In this document: positions 16,255 through 24,105 of the stretch, piece after piece
Layout: every line of letters begins with the position of its first letter
Position numbering within the stretch: position 1 is the stretch's first letter
Made by a program: the position numbers and the translations under genes
Origin: DASVCS01 sp036381495
Lineage (GTDB): Bacteria > Gemmatimonadota > Gemmatimonadetes > Longimicrobiales > RSA9
Assembly (NCBI GenBank): GCA_036381495.1
Contig: DASVCS010000025.1
Location: 62,001-126,000, forward strand
Reading direction: 5' to 3'
Length of the DNA stretch: 64,000 nucleotides
Notes under the pieces: generated by a model
What the model was told of the DNA's origin: nothing
Seen by the model: the letters and a program-made list of their open reading frames with translations, nothing else
Databases searched by the model: none

Positions 16255-17004
16255 CTACAGCGCCTTCGCCTCTTCTCTGAGCAACCGCACCAGCTCCGAC
16301 ACGGCCTCGGCTCCCTCCCCCACGATCCGGCCCTCGGGCCGCTCCGGCGGGTAGCGCAACGCTCGCACACGGATCCGGCTCGCGCCGAGCTGCGCCTCCT
16401 TCTCCTCGAGCGGCTTCCGCTTGGCCGCCATGATCCCCTTCAGAGAAGGATAGCGCGGCTCGTATTCGCCCTTCGTCACCGTCACCACCGCGGGGAGCGG
16501 CGCCCGCACCTCTTCGACCCCGCCCTCGATCTCGCGCTGACAGACCACGCCGCCCTCCTGCACCTCGAACTTCGCCACGCCCGTCACGCAGGGCAGTCCG
16601 AGCAGCTCGGCGGTCATGGCGCCGACCTGCTGCTGGTCATCATCCACCGCCTTCATCCCGAAGAGGATGAGATCCGCCTCCGCCGCGCCGAGCTCCGCCG
16701 CCAGCGCACGCGCCGTCGCCAGCCCGTCCATCGTCGTCTCACCCTTCAGCAGCACCGCCCGGTCGGCCCCCATCGCCAGCGCCGACCGAAGCTGCTCGCC
16801 CGCCGCCGCATCCCCCACCGTCACAACCGCCACCTCGCCCTCGCCCCGCGCCTCCTTCAGCCGCAGCGCGGCTTCGATCGCAAACTCGTCGTAGGGACTG
16901 ATGACGTACTTGACTCCCGCCGTCTCGATGGAAGTCCCGTCCCCCGCGATGCGGATGCGTGTCTCCGTATCCGGAACCCGCTTGATGCAGACCACGCTCT
17001 TCAC
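16255..17004 (-). CDS. etfB: Electron transfer flavoprotein subunit beta
   Basis: 249 residues from the GTG at 17004; AAGGAGG lies 8 nt upstream and the family N-terminus (KSVVCIKRVPDTET) begins right there. Other EtfB signatures are VKYVISPYDEFAIEAAL, GADRAVLL, LILFGMKAVDDDQQQVGAM and the C-terminal VTVTKGEYEPRYPSLKGIMAAKRKPLE, the AMP-binding and dehydrogenase-recognition region. Partner of EtfA in a two-gene operon. No dehydrogenase gene is in the window. Confidence 0.97.
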   Translation of the reverse strand: MKSVVCIKRVPDTETRIRIAGDGTSIETAGVKYVISPYDEFAIEAALRLKEARGEGEVAVVTVGDAAAGEQLRSALAMGADRAVLLKGETTMDGLATARALAAELGAAEADLILFGMKAVDDDQQQVGAMTAELLGLPCVTGVAKFEVQEGGVVCQREIEGGVEEVRAPLPAVVTVTKGEYEPRYPSLKGIMAAKRKPLEEKEAQLGASRIRVRALRYPPERPEGRIVGEGAEAVSELVRLLREEAKAL

Positions 17005-17099
17005 CCGATCGCCTCCTTCCTCGTCGACTCGAACATCGCTTCGCGGCGCCAATGTACCCCGGAGGTCGTGGACTGTCCAGTTGGGCGCCGGCGGCGGCC

Positions 17100-17240
17100 A
17101 CGGGAGCGGGATCGGAACGGACGGGAACGGGAGCGGGAGCGGGAACGTTTACGTTTACGGGAACCGGATGAGGGCGACCGGGAGCGGGATCGGGGGGGCA
17201 GCGAGGACGCGAACGCGCACGCGCTCGCGCACGGAGAGCG
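17100..17240 (+). repeat. Composite hexamer repeat, copy 2
   Basis: Lies between the etfB start and the stop of the barrel gene. Hexamers GGGAAC/GGGAGC lead to the core GTTTAC at 17147-17152 and 17153-17158, followed by GGGAAC, a GGGATC tract and the CGCGCACGCGCTCGCGCACG module (about 17208-17236). Unlike the other copies it does not directly follow a stop codon in its own orientation. Confidence 0.85.
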
Positions 17241-17275
17241 GCCGCGACGGGGGCCCGGCCTCGGCCCCGGCCTCC

Positions 17276-18115
17276 CTAAAACGCCGCCCCCGCCGAAACC
17301 GCGATCCCCGCGTGCGGGCTGAACGCGGTGAGCCCGCGGATCAGCACTACGCTCACCCAGCGGCGCTCGCCGTAGCGCATGCCGAGTCGCGCCTCGTGCA
17401 GGTCCTCGTTGCCCCGGATCGACCGGCGGTGCCAGCTCTCCTGGCCGACCAGCGCGAGACTCGCAGACCACCGCTGCCGCCGGTAGCGAGCGCGCAGCGT
17501 GTACAGCATCACGTCGAGCTGTTCCTCCGTATCACTGCGGGTGCCGTTGATCCCGAGTCCCGTTTCGATGCTCAGTAGGAGCGGGCCCCGGACGGCCTCA
17601 CCGCCGGCCAGCGCGAAGAAGTCGGTCTGGTCGCGCTCGAGGCCGACACCGTTGTCCGTGGTCGGCAGGCGTGTGCCGAAGCGCAACGTCGCCGCGGCAC
17701 GGCGATCGGACCAGAGGCGCACGATGGTCGCCAGGCGGAGGTCGCCCACATCGGCGCGGACGCCGCGTGTCGTCGGCTCGGCGCCGCCCGTCGGCGGCGC
17801 GAAGCTGTCACGGTCGCGGAACCGGCGCCACGCGGTCCAGCCGACGTCGAACGCGACCCGGTCCAGCCGCCACGTGATCCTGACCGTGCCGAGTTCGACC
17901 AGGCTGCCTTCCGTTCCCGCCAGCGCGGCACGCTGCCCGGAATAGGCGGCGGCGCCGATCCGGACCGCGCCACGGCGTCCCGGCTCGAAGACCGACCAGT
18001 CGAACGGGTCCAGCGGCCGGAGCTGCGCGAACGCGCCCGGACCCATCAGCGGCTCGAGCAGACCGCACAGCGCCAGCACCAGGATCGGCCGCGCCGCGCG
18101 TCCGCCCCGGCTCAT
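17276..18115 (-). CDS. Putative outer-membrane beta-barrel protein
   Basis: 279 residues with an N-terminal signal peptide (basic start, PILVLALCGLLEPLMG core, cleavage near GAFAQ). The mature part is a succession of amphipathic strands with alternating hydrophobic residues (VRITWRLDRVAFDVGW, LRLATIVRLW, AAATLRFGTRL, VMLYTLRARY, WSASLALVG, ARLGMRYGERRWVSVVLI) and ends in Phe (AVSAGAAF), as expected for BAM-inserted barrels. The ATG overlaps the stop of the upstream CgeB-like glycosyltransferase by 4 nt. No family name can be given; it may serve the surface glycan made by its neighbours, but that is inference. Confidence 0.75.
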   Translation of the reverse strand: MSRGGRAARPILVLALCGLLEPLMGPGAFAQLRPLDPFDWSVFEPGRRGAVRIGAAAYSGQRAALAGTEGSLVELGTVRITWRLDRVAFDVGWTAWRRFRDRDSFAPPTGGAEPTTRGVRADVGDLRLATIVRLWSDRRAAATLRFGTRLPTTDNGVGLERDQTDFFALAGGEAVRGPLLLSIETGLGINGTRSDTEEQLDVMLYTLRARYRRQRWSASLALVGQESWHRRSIRGNEDLHEARLGMRYGERRWVSVVLIRGLTAFSPHAGIAVSAGAAF

Positions 18116-19206
18116 CGCCGGGCGCCCTTGTGCTCCAGCACTCGCTCCAGTTCGGCCTCGAACTGCGCGGCCCGGACGTCATTCGTGTGCTCGGCCAACA
18201 CGCGCGTCCGCGCGGCCTCGCCAATCTCGCGGACCTCATGCGGCGACAGATCGAGGAATGCGACGACATCCGCCGCCGACCGCGCCAGCAAGACCTCCCG
18301 CTCCGGCTCGAGGAACCGGTCCAGCCCCTCCCATGGATCGCTCACGATCGTCGCGCCGCACGCCGCCGCCTCGAAGATCCGCACGGACGGCGACCACCCC
18401 CACCGCCGCATCTCCGCCCGCGTCAGGTTCAGCGTGAGGCGGTTCGAGCAGTAGAACGCCGGGTGATCCGCCGGCGGCACGTGCTCGAATCGGCGCACGT
18501 TCGCCGGCCACCTCAGATCCTTCGGGTACTGCGGCCCCGCCACGATGAAGTCCAGCCCGCAGCGCTCCCGCGCCGGCGCGTTCACCAGTTCCTCGACCGC
18601 GCGCTGCCGGTCCGGCGCGTACGTCCCCATGTACCCCAGCGCACACCGGTACGCCGCCCGCGCCGGCCGCGGCCGATGCTGCGCCGGATCCACCGCGCAG
18701 TAGAGCGGCACCGCCCGCGGCGCGCCGTACACCGCCTCGAGCTCGCGCAGCACCGCGCCGCCCGTGAACGAGAAGTAGATGTCGAAGATCGGGACCTGGT
18801 CCGCGCGCAGATACTCCGCCGCGCCCCGCTCCCGATACGCCTTCACCGTGATCGGCGTGTCGATGTCGTAGAAGAGCCGCGGACCCCCGAACTCCTGCGC
18901 CAGAAAGTCCGCCGCCTGGATCCCGTGCCGCACGTACGAGCCGAGCAGCACGCCATCCGCGTCCGCCAACTCCCGGCGCAACTGCGCCCGAACCGACCGC
19001 CACTCCCGGAACAGCCGCACGTCCGCGTACCGGCACCGGCCCGGCGGCAGGTCCCGGTGGCGACCCGCGTACCACGGCGCATCCCACTCGAAGAAGACGA
19101 TCCGGTGCCCGCGCGCCGCCAGCGCCTTGCACAGCCCCCGAAACGTCGTCGCGTGCCCGTTCCCCCAGGAACTGGTGATCGACAGCCCCAGGAACACCAG
19201 CTTCAT
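18112..19206 (-). CDS. CgeB-like glycosyltransferase
   Basis: 364 residues. A GT-B fold is suggested by the N-terminal KLVFLGLSITSSWGNGHATTFR, the mid-region GYMGTYAPDRQRAVEEL and the C-terminal nucleotide-sugar site with SPSVRIFEAAACGATIVSDPW and GLDRFLEPEREVLLA. The last is the arrangement of the CgeB/DUF3880-type glycosyltransferases (Glyco_trans_1_2). It probably transfers a sugar to a glycan or protein on the cytoplasmic side. It is followed with 4-nt overlap by the barrel gene and preceded by uppS, 30 nt away. Related enzymes lie at 21412 and 25226. Donor and acceptor unknown. Confidence 0.82.
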   Translation of the reverse strand: MKLVFLGLSITSSWGNGHATTFRGLCKALAARGHRIVFFEWDAPWYAGRHRDLPPGRCRYADVRLFREWRSVRAQLRRELADADGVLLGSYVRHGIQAADFLAQEFGGPRLFYDIDTPITVKAYRERGAAEYLRADQVPIFDIYFSFTGGAVLRELEAVYGAPRAVPLYCAVDPAQHRPRPARAAYRCALGYMGTYAPDRQRAVEELVNAPARERCGLDFIVAGPQYPKDLRWPANVRRFEHVPPADHPAFYCSNRLTLNLTRAEMRRWGWSPSVRIFEAAACGATIVSDPWEGLDRFLEPEREVLLARSAADVVAFLDLSPHEVREIGEAARTRVLAEHTNDVRAAQFEAELERVLEHKGARR

Positions 19207-19236
19207 GGTTCCGGTTGAGATCGAAGTCGCGTCCGC

Positions 19237-20013
19237 TCACTCGCGGTCGCCTCCCGTCGCGCACACCTCGTGCCACGCCTCCCGGCCCGACTCCCCCGGA
19301 ACCCGCCCGAACCGACGCTCCCGCCGATGATACTCCCGCACCGCCGCCTCCAGCTCCGCCGGCGTGAAGTCCGGCCACATCCGCGGCGAGAACACCAGCT
19401 CCGCGTACGCACTCTCCCACAAGAGGAAATCGCTCAGCCGCTGCTCCCCTCCCGTCCGGATCAACAGATCCAGGTCCGATGACGCCTCACCCAGGTTCAT
19501 CGCCGCACCCAGCAGCTCCGCGAACGACTCGCGCGTCAACCGCTCGCGCCCGCACGCACGCATCGCCGCCTCCACGATCGCGTCCCGCGCCGAATAATCG
19601 AGTGCCACCCTCAGCAGCAACTTCTGCCCGCCCGACGTCGCCGCCTCCGCCGCCCGGATCGCCGCCAACAACGACGCCGACAAACGGTCTCGCCGGCCCA
19701 GGATCCGCAGCCGCACGCCCCGCTCGACACACGTCCGCACCTCCGTCCGCAGGTACGCCCGGAACAGACGCATCAGCGACCGCACCTCTCGCGTCGGCCG
19801 CCGCCAGTTGTCCGACGAGAAGGCGTACAGCGTCAGCACCGAGATCCCCAGATCCGGCGCCGCCTCCACGATCCGACGCGCCACGCGCGCACCCGCCCGG
19901 TGGCCCGCCACCCGGGGCCGCCCGCGCGCCTGCGCCCAACGCCCGTTGCCGTCCATGATGATGCCGACGCGCAACCCGCCGGGGTCGATCGGTCGCAGAG
20001 TGCTTTGTGACAT
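19237..20013 (-). CDS. uppS: Isoprenyl (undecaprenyl) diphosphate synthase, cis type
   Basis: 258 residues. The cis-prenyltransferase signatures are intact: IIMDGNGRWA with the catalytic Asp21, VLTLYAFSSDNWRRP, RVALDYSARDAIVEA, SSDLDLLIRTGGEQRLSDFLLWE and AYAELVFSPRMWPDF. The enzyme builds the C55 lipid carrier for peptidoglycan and surface glycans from FPP and IPP. Start ATG at 20013 with GAGGA upstream. The usual neighbours (cdsA, dxr, rseP) are absent; instead it leads into glycosyltransferase genes, so it may be a second copy serving the glycan cluster. A T-run upstream separates it from the regulator gene. Confidence 0.93.
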   Translation of the reverse strand: MSQSTLRPIDPGGLRVGIIMDGNGRWAQARGRPRVAGHRAGARVARRIVEAAPDLGISVLTLYAFSSDNWRRPTREVRSLMRLFRAYLRTEVRTCVERGVRLRILGRRDRLSASLLAAIRAAEAATSGGQKLLLRVALDYSARDAIVEAAMRACGRERLTRESFAELLGAAMNLGEASSDLDLLIRTGGEQRLSDFLLWESAYAELVFSPRMWPDFTPAELEAAVREYHRRERRFGRVPGESGREAWHEVCATGGDRE

Positions 20014-20028
20014 AAAGTGTCCTCACGG

Positions 20029-20056
20029 AAAAAAATCGGGTCAGCCCTGACGGGTG
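20029..20056 (-). terminator. Possible weak terminator between regulator gene and uppS
   Basis: On the minus strand GTCAGGGCTGAC forms a short stem at the regulator stop, followed by CCCGA and seven T residues (20029-20035). The stem is short, so termination would be inefficient. Confidence 0.35.
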
Positions 20057-20430
20057 ACGCGGATCAATGCTTCCATGTGGTCGAGATAGCGTTCGAGCGC
20101 GGTGCGACCCGCCGCGGTGAGCCGGTAGACGGTCCTGGGCACGCGTCCGTCGAACGACTTGGCGCACGTGATGTAGCCGGCCTCTTCGAGGCGTCGCGCG
20201 TGAGTGCTGAGGTTGCCGTCCGTGGTTTCGAGCAAGCGCTTGAGGTCGTTGAAGCTGATGGCGTCCGTGACGGCCAGTGCGCTGAGGATGCCGAGGCGGA
20301 CGCGGCCGTGGATGAGGCGGTCGAGTGCGAGCGGCGTCCGGCCGGCGGTCCGTGCCGCGAGTCCGTGGCGGCGGGCCGGCGCGTCGGACACCGTGCCGTC
20401 GTCGTTGGGGAGTGCGCTGCGCTCAGCCAC
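20041..20430 (-). CDS. Winged-helix transcriptional regulator (HTH_34 type)
   Basis: 129 residues. Residues about 35-120 form a winged helix: LDRLIHGRVRLGILSALAV, SFNDLKRLLETTDGNLSTHARRLEEAGYI and the wing FDGRVPRTVYRLTAAGRTALERYL. This is the arrangement of the small MarR/PadR-like HTH_34 regulators. The N-terminal 30 residues are disordered. The start overlaps the stop of the preceding membrane protein gene by 8 nt, so regulator and membrane protein are produced together; such pairs commonly regulate their own operon. Effector unknown. Confidence 0.87.
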   Translation of the reverse strand: MAERSALPNDDGTVSDAPARRHGLAARTAGRTPLALDRLIHGRVRLGILSALAVTDAISFNDLKRLLETTDGNLSTHARRLEEAGYITCAKSFDGRVPRTVYRLTAAGRTALERYLDHMEALIRVTRQG

Positions 20431-21037
20431 CGTACCGCCTTGCGATGATGAGACCGAAGAGGACGTGGAGGCCGCCGAACCCGAAGGCCATCAAGGGATT
20501 CGCCCATGGTGGCGGCGAGAAGAGCGCCGCCGCGCCGGTGGCCATGAAGCAGAGCCCCATGACCGGGACGACGGGGACGGAGAAGGTGCCGGCGGAGGTG
20601 ATGCCGGCGCCGTAGAGGAGCATCCACGTCCCCGGGAGCAGCGCCACCTGGTCGGCGCGGTAGAAGACCGCGGTGAGCAGGACGCCGACGAGCATCGGTG
20701 GCGAGAAGCTGAGGAGGAACTTGTGTCCGGGCCCGAAGAGCACGGGCACGTGGGCCGCGCGCGCCTTGCGATGGATCGCGCGTGCCGCGATGGCGAGCGA
20801 GAGTGCGGCCTCGCCGAGCCAGAGTGCGAGCCAGGCCTCGTCGCTGGGCGCGCGCGCGCCCAGCGCGGCGGCGAAGAGCGCGGTCACCCCGATGACGACG
20901 CCGCCCCATCCCGGCACCGCGGTGAACGCGCCCGCGCGCTCCATGGTCCGGCGGATGAAGCGCAGGTTGTCCATGGCGCGGTCGTGGAGCGCCGCGGCTT
21001 CCGGATCGGCACGAGGGACGGCGGGCATCGGCTCCAT
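20423..21037 (-). CDS. Small polytopic membrane protein paired with the regulator
   Basis: 204 residues from the ATG at 21037. A soluble N-terminus of about 40 residues (LHDRAMDNLRFIRRTMERAGAF) leads to about six hydrophobic segments: GWGGVVIGVTALFAAALG, WLALWLGEAALSLAI, FLLSFSPPMLVGVLLTAVF, PGTWMLLYGAGITSAG, VPVVPVMGLCFMATGAAALF and PLMAFGFGGLHVLFGLIIA. No transporter motif. The gene order membrane protein followed by HTH_34 regulator is common in GC-rich diderms, but I cannot name the function. Confidence 0.75.
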   Translation of the reverse strand: MEPMPAVPRADPEAAALHDRAMDNLRFIRRTMERAGAFTAVPGWGGVVIGVTALFAAALGARAPSDEAWLALWLGEAALSLAIAARAIHRKARAAHVPVLFGPGHKFLLSFSPPMLVGVLLTAVFYRADQVALLPGTWMLLYGAGITSAGTFSVPVVPVMGLCFMATGAAALFSPPPWANPLMAFGFGGLHVLFGLIIARRYGG

Positions 21038-21094
21038 ACCGGAACGATGGGCTACCAGCGGGTGCGCGTCAAGCGGGTCGGCGCCGTGGGGTCG

Positions 21095-21144
21095 GCGCCG
21101 GTGGCGCCGACGGGCTAGGGCTAGGGCTAGGGCTGGGAACCGGG
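21095..21144 (+). repeat. Hairpin plus GGGCTA tract with G-quadruplex potential
   Basis: A 9-bp inverted repeat GTCGGCGCC/GGCGCCGAC (loop GGT) is followed at about 21115-21137 by GGGCTA three times and GGGCTGGG: five G-runs of three separated by three bases. It lies upstream of the membrane protein gene, on the opposite strand. The rest of 21145-21234 holds nothing recognisable. Confidence 0.7.
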
Positions 21145-21234
21145 GCACTCCCGGGGACCCTGGCCGGTTGGACCAGCCAACAGCCGCGTGTTTCACCCCG
21201 GGTGACTTGGAGGGTACCGGGAACGGTGGCTTCC

Positions 21235-21420
21235 TTCGGGCGCCCCGCTCCCGTTCCCGTCCGCCCCCATCCCGATCCCGTAAACGTAAACGTTCCCGCT
21301 CCCGCTCCCGTTCCCGGCCGTTCCCATCCAGCTCCCGCCCCTCCCCGGGCCTTCCTCCCCTCCACCGCACCCCCTCCCGGGCACTCCCCAGCCCCAGCCC
21401 CAGCCCCAGCCCTAGCCCTC
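21235..21420 (-). repeat. Composite hexamer repeat, copy 3
   Basis: In minus orientation it starts at the TAG stop of the glycosyltransferase gene with GGGCTAGGGCTGGGGCTGGGG, continues through a diverged spacer into GGGAACGGCCGGGAACGG hexamers and the GTTTAC core (complement at 21280-21285 and 21286-21291), then GGGATCGGG. The terminal CGCTCGCG module is absent. Confidence 0.8.
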
Positions 21421-22470
21421 CCTCAGCAACCCATCCACCCGCCGCGCGCGCCCGGCGTAATCGTGGTCGCGGAGAGCGCGTGTGCGTGCGGCGCGCCCGA
21501 TCGTGCGCGCTCGCGCGGGATCCACGTCGTGGATATAACGCACGACGTCGTCCGGCGACCCTGCGACGAGCACCTCTCGCCCGGGTTCGAAGAAGCGCTC
21601 GATCCCCGGCCACGCGTCCGTGACCTGGCAGGCGCCGGCGCCGGCCGCCTCGAAGAGTCGGGTGGCCGGTGAATAGCCGTTTTGCGCCATGGCCTCACGG
21701 TGGATGTTGAGGACCAGGCGCGCCGAGCAGTTCAGCACGTTGTGGCGCGCCGTCGGGACGTGTCCGATCCAGCGGACGTTGGGCGGCAGCCGTTTCCCTT
21801 CCCAACCGTTGCCGCCCAGGATGAAGCGGTGCTCGGGGAGCCGCTCGGCGACATCGAAGAAGAAGGCCTCGACGCGCCGTTCGCGGTCCGGGAGCCGGTT
21901 GCCCATGAACACCAGGTCGCAGGCGAGCTCCGGATCGGGAGGCACCGGGCGGTGCACGTCCGGGTCCAGGCCGTTGTAGATCGGGTGGCACGCCGCCGCC
22001 CCCAGTGCGCGGTACCGCTCGACCACCGGCGGACCGCCGCCGTACGTCAGAACCAGATCGAGCGCCGGGATCCAGCGCCGCATGGCGTCGTCCGGGTCCG
22101 CCTCGATCCGCGCCAGCGTGTGCGCCGCATCCACGTCCCAGAAGACGCGGACCGGGCCGCGCAGCCCCGCCAGCCACGCCTCCAGCTCGCGGTCCCCCAC
22201 GCCGATCCCGCTGCACTTCACCACCACGTCCGCCCGCTCGGCCTCCGCCCGGAGCCGCGCCAGCTCGTCCGCCGTCCGGTACACCCGCACCCGCGCGTAC
22301 GCCGGATCCTCCACCAGATCCCGGTGCGCCTGCCGCTCGTACGCGTCCGGCTCGCAGAAGTGGATCTCGTGACCCAGCCCGTGCAGCCCCCGGAACACGC
22401 CGCGATAGTACGTCGCCGCGCCGTTCCAGTACGCCGAGACGATCGACGAGCCGAAGACGTAGATCCTCAC
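21412..22470 (-). CDS. CgeB-like glycosyltransferase
   Basis: 352 residues from the GTG at 22470, where the Rossmann start VRIYVFGSSIVSAYWNGAAT begins. Mid-region LVFMGNRLPDRERRVEAFFF, RFILGGNGWEGKRLP and the C-terminal donor site YSPATRLFEAAGAGACQVTD, GIERFFEPGREVLVAGSPDDV are the same arrangement as the enzyme at 18112-19206, of which it is a distant paralogue. CgeB-type transferases act on surface polysaccharide or spore-coat-like glycans. Stop codon TAG is part of a GGGCTAGGG repeat tract. Divergent from the small charged protein gene at 22703. Confidence 0.82.
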   Translation of the reverse strand: MRIYVFGSSIVSAYWNGAATYYRGVFRGLHGLGHEIHFCEPDAYERQAHRDLVEDPAYARVRVYRTADELARLRAEAERADVVVKCSGIGVGDRELEAWLAGLRGPVRVFWDVDAAHTLARIEADPDDAMRRWIPALDLVLTYGGGPPVVERYRALGAAACHPIYNGLDPDVHRPVPPDPELACDLVFMGNRLPDRERRVEAFFFDVAERLPEHRFILGGNGWEGKRLPPNVRWIGHVPTARHNVLNCSARLVLNIHREAMAQNGYSPATRLFEAAGAGACQVTDAWPGIERFFEPGREVLVAGSPDDVVRYIHDVDPARARTIGRAARTRALRDHDYAGRARRVDGLLREG

Positions 22471-22702
22471 AATGGCCTGCCTCGCACCCGTCCCCCGCGG
22501 GCGGCGGTCTCGAATGCGACATCCGGGCGAGCGCGGGTGACGTTCACGCCGGCCTCCTCCGCGAGACGGATCCGCTGCACCGTACGCCGACCGGCGCCGC
22601 GTACGGCAACTCGCGTTCCAGGCCACGGAACAGATGTTGCCTTTCCGGTGGGCGCGGCCACGAGCTGGCACGCCGCGGCCCACGAAGACGCCGGAGGAAG
22701 AC

Positions 22703-22912
22703 ATGCCCAGCGACGACGTCCACGACGAGATCGAAGAGCTGCGTAAGGAGCTGCGCGAGAAGGGGAAGCCCGACCGCATCGGAGCGCCGTACGAGACGAG
22801 CCGCGAGCTCGTCGAAGAGGGCGAGCGGAAGCGCAGCGGCACGAACCTCGACATCGACGAGGAGCGGAGCGAGGAGCAGAAGCGCGAGATGCGGCGCTGG
22901 CGCAGGGACTGA
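22703..22912 (+). CDS. Small highly charged protein (69 aa)
   Basis: Start ATG at 22703 behind GGAGGAAG at 22693-22700. The product is almost wholly charged and helical (DEIEELRKELREKGKPDRIG, then ETSRELVEEGERKR, then EERSEEQKREMRRWRRD), with no hydrophobic segment. The good ribosome site and a composition unlike chance frames support it as a real gene. It resembles short stress-type or coiled-coil proteins, but I recognise no family. Confidence 0.6.
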   Translation: MPSDDVHDEIEELRKELREKGKPDRIGAPYETSRELVEEGERKRSGTNLDIDEERSEEQKREMRRWRRD

Positions 22913-22999
22913 CCCCGGCGCGGCCGGAGCGGTCGTCGCGTCGGTCCACAGTCGCACCCGCGCGTCGCGAGCGCGCCGGCGGTCGAGCGGCTGCCAACC

Positions 23000-23100
23000 G
23001 GCGGACGACGCGCGGCGGGAGCGGTTGCCGCACCGCTTCGGAGTCGCGGACGTCCGCCCCAGGCACGCCGCCAACGGCCTGACGACTCCGAACCGACCGG
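23000..23100. repeat. REP-like palindromic element, copy 2
   Basis: Inverted repeat TTCGGAGTCG (23037-23046) and CGACTCCGAA (23083-23092). The 27-nt core (minus strand, 23021-23047) begins GCGACTCCGAAG and ends GGCAACCGC. Sits between the convergent small-protein and oxidoreductase genes. Confidence 0.7.
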
Positions 23101-23109
23101 CGAAGTGCG

Positions 23110-24105
23110 CTAAGCCCGGCCGTACACCGCGTCGATCACCTCCGCCACGGCGATGCTCGCCTCGATCGCGGGGTCGAAGTGCGGCGCCTCGGCCAGGCGC
23201 TCGACCCAGCCGCAGATGCCGCGGCCGAGCCACGCCCGGGACTCTCGCCCGAGTACGGTCTCGGCGCGGCCATCGTGGCGCACCGTCTCGAAGTCGTAGA
23301 AGCTGCCGTGCACGTTGCGCAGCTCCGCACCGGCGGCCGTCCCGAACAGCGCCGTGCGGATGATGCAGTCCCGGCCGGCGTGGGCGTTCCAGCTCACGGC
23401 CATGTGGACGGCCGCGCCGCCCTCGAGTTCGAGGTGCGCCACGGCGAAGTCGTCGATCCCCGGGCCCTCGAGCGGCGCGCCCTTCCTGAAGAGGCGACCC
23501 TGCACGTGGCGGACGCGGGGGTGCCCGAGGAGCCAGAGGGGCAGATCCACCTGGTGGACGCCCAGATCGATCAGCGCGCCGCCGCCCGACCGCTCGGGAT
23601 CGTGGCACCATGCCTTGTCGGGGCCGTACGCGTTGTGGAACGTGCTCTCGATGTGGAAGACGCGCCCCAGCGCACCGGACCGGACCATCTCGTGCAGCGT
23701 CCGCGCCGCGTCCGTGTGGCGGTACGAGTAGTCGACGCCGAGCAGCCGGTCGGCGCGCCGCGCGGCCGCGACCATCTCGCGGGCCTCGGCGGCGGACAGC
23801 GCCAGCGGCTTCTGGCAGAAGACGGCCAGCCCCTGCTCGAGCGCCGCGATCGTCTGCGACGCGTGCAGAGCGTTCGGCGTCGCGATGACGACGCCATCCA
23901 GCCCCGACTCCGCGGCGTACGCCAGCAGCGCGTCGTACTCGGCGAACCGGGGCACGCCGGGTCGCGCGGCGCCCACCGCGTCCAGGCGGTCGGCCGCGGC
24001 ATCGCACAGCGCCGAGATGCGCGCGCATCCGGCCGCCTCGACCGCTTCGAGCCGCATGGCGCCGATCCAGCCCAGCCCGACGAAGCCCAACCGCGGCGCG
24101 GTCAC
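23110..24105 (-). CDS. Gfo/Idh/MocA-family oxidoreductase
   Basis: 331 residues. The N-terminal Rossmann motif LGFVGLGWIGAMR, VVIATPNALHA, the family lysine motif VFCQKPLALSAAEAREMV and the C-terminal domain with GGGALIDLGVHQVDLPLWLLG (His of the catalytic HxxD-like site) identify an NAD(P)-dependent sugar or inositol dehydrogenase. Substrate not deducible. It follows the Zn-dependent dehydrogenase gene with 4-nt overlap, so both probably modify the same sugar or sugar nucleotide for the surrounding glycosyltransferases. Confidence 0.9.
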   Translation of the reverse strand: MTAPRLGFVGLGWIGAMRLEAVEAAGCARISALCDAAADRLDAVGAARPGVPRFAEYDALLAYAAESGLDGVVIATPNALHASQTIAALEQGLAVFCQKPLALSAAEAREMVAAARRADRLLGVDYSYRHTDAARTLHEMVRSGALGRVFHIESTFHNAYGPDKAWCHDPERSGGGALIDLGVHQVDLPLWLLGHPRVRHVQGRLFRKGAPLEGPGIDDFAVAHLELEGGAAVHMAVSWNAHAGRDCIIRTALFGTAAGAELRNVHGSFYDFETVRHDGRAETVLGRESRAWLGRGICGWVERLAEAPHFDPAIEASIAVAEVIDAVYGRA

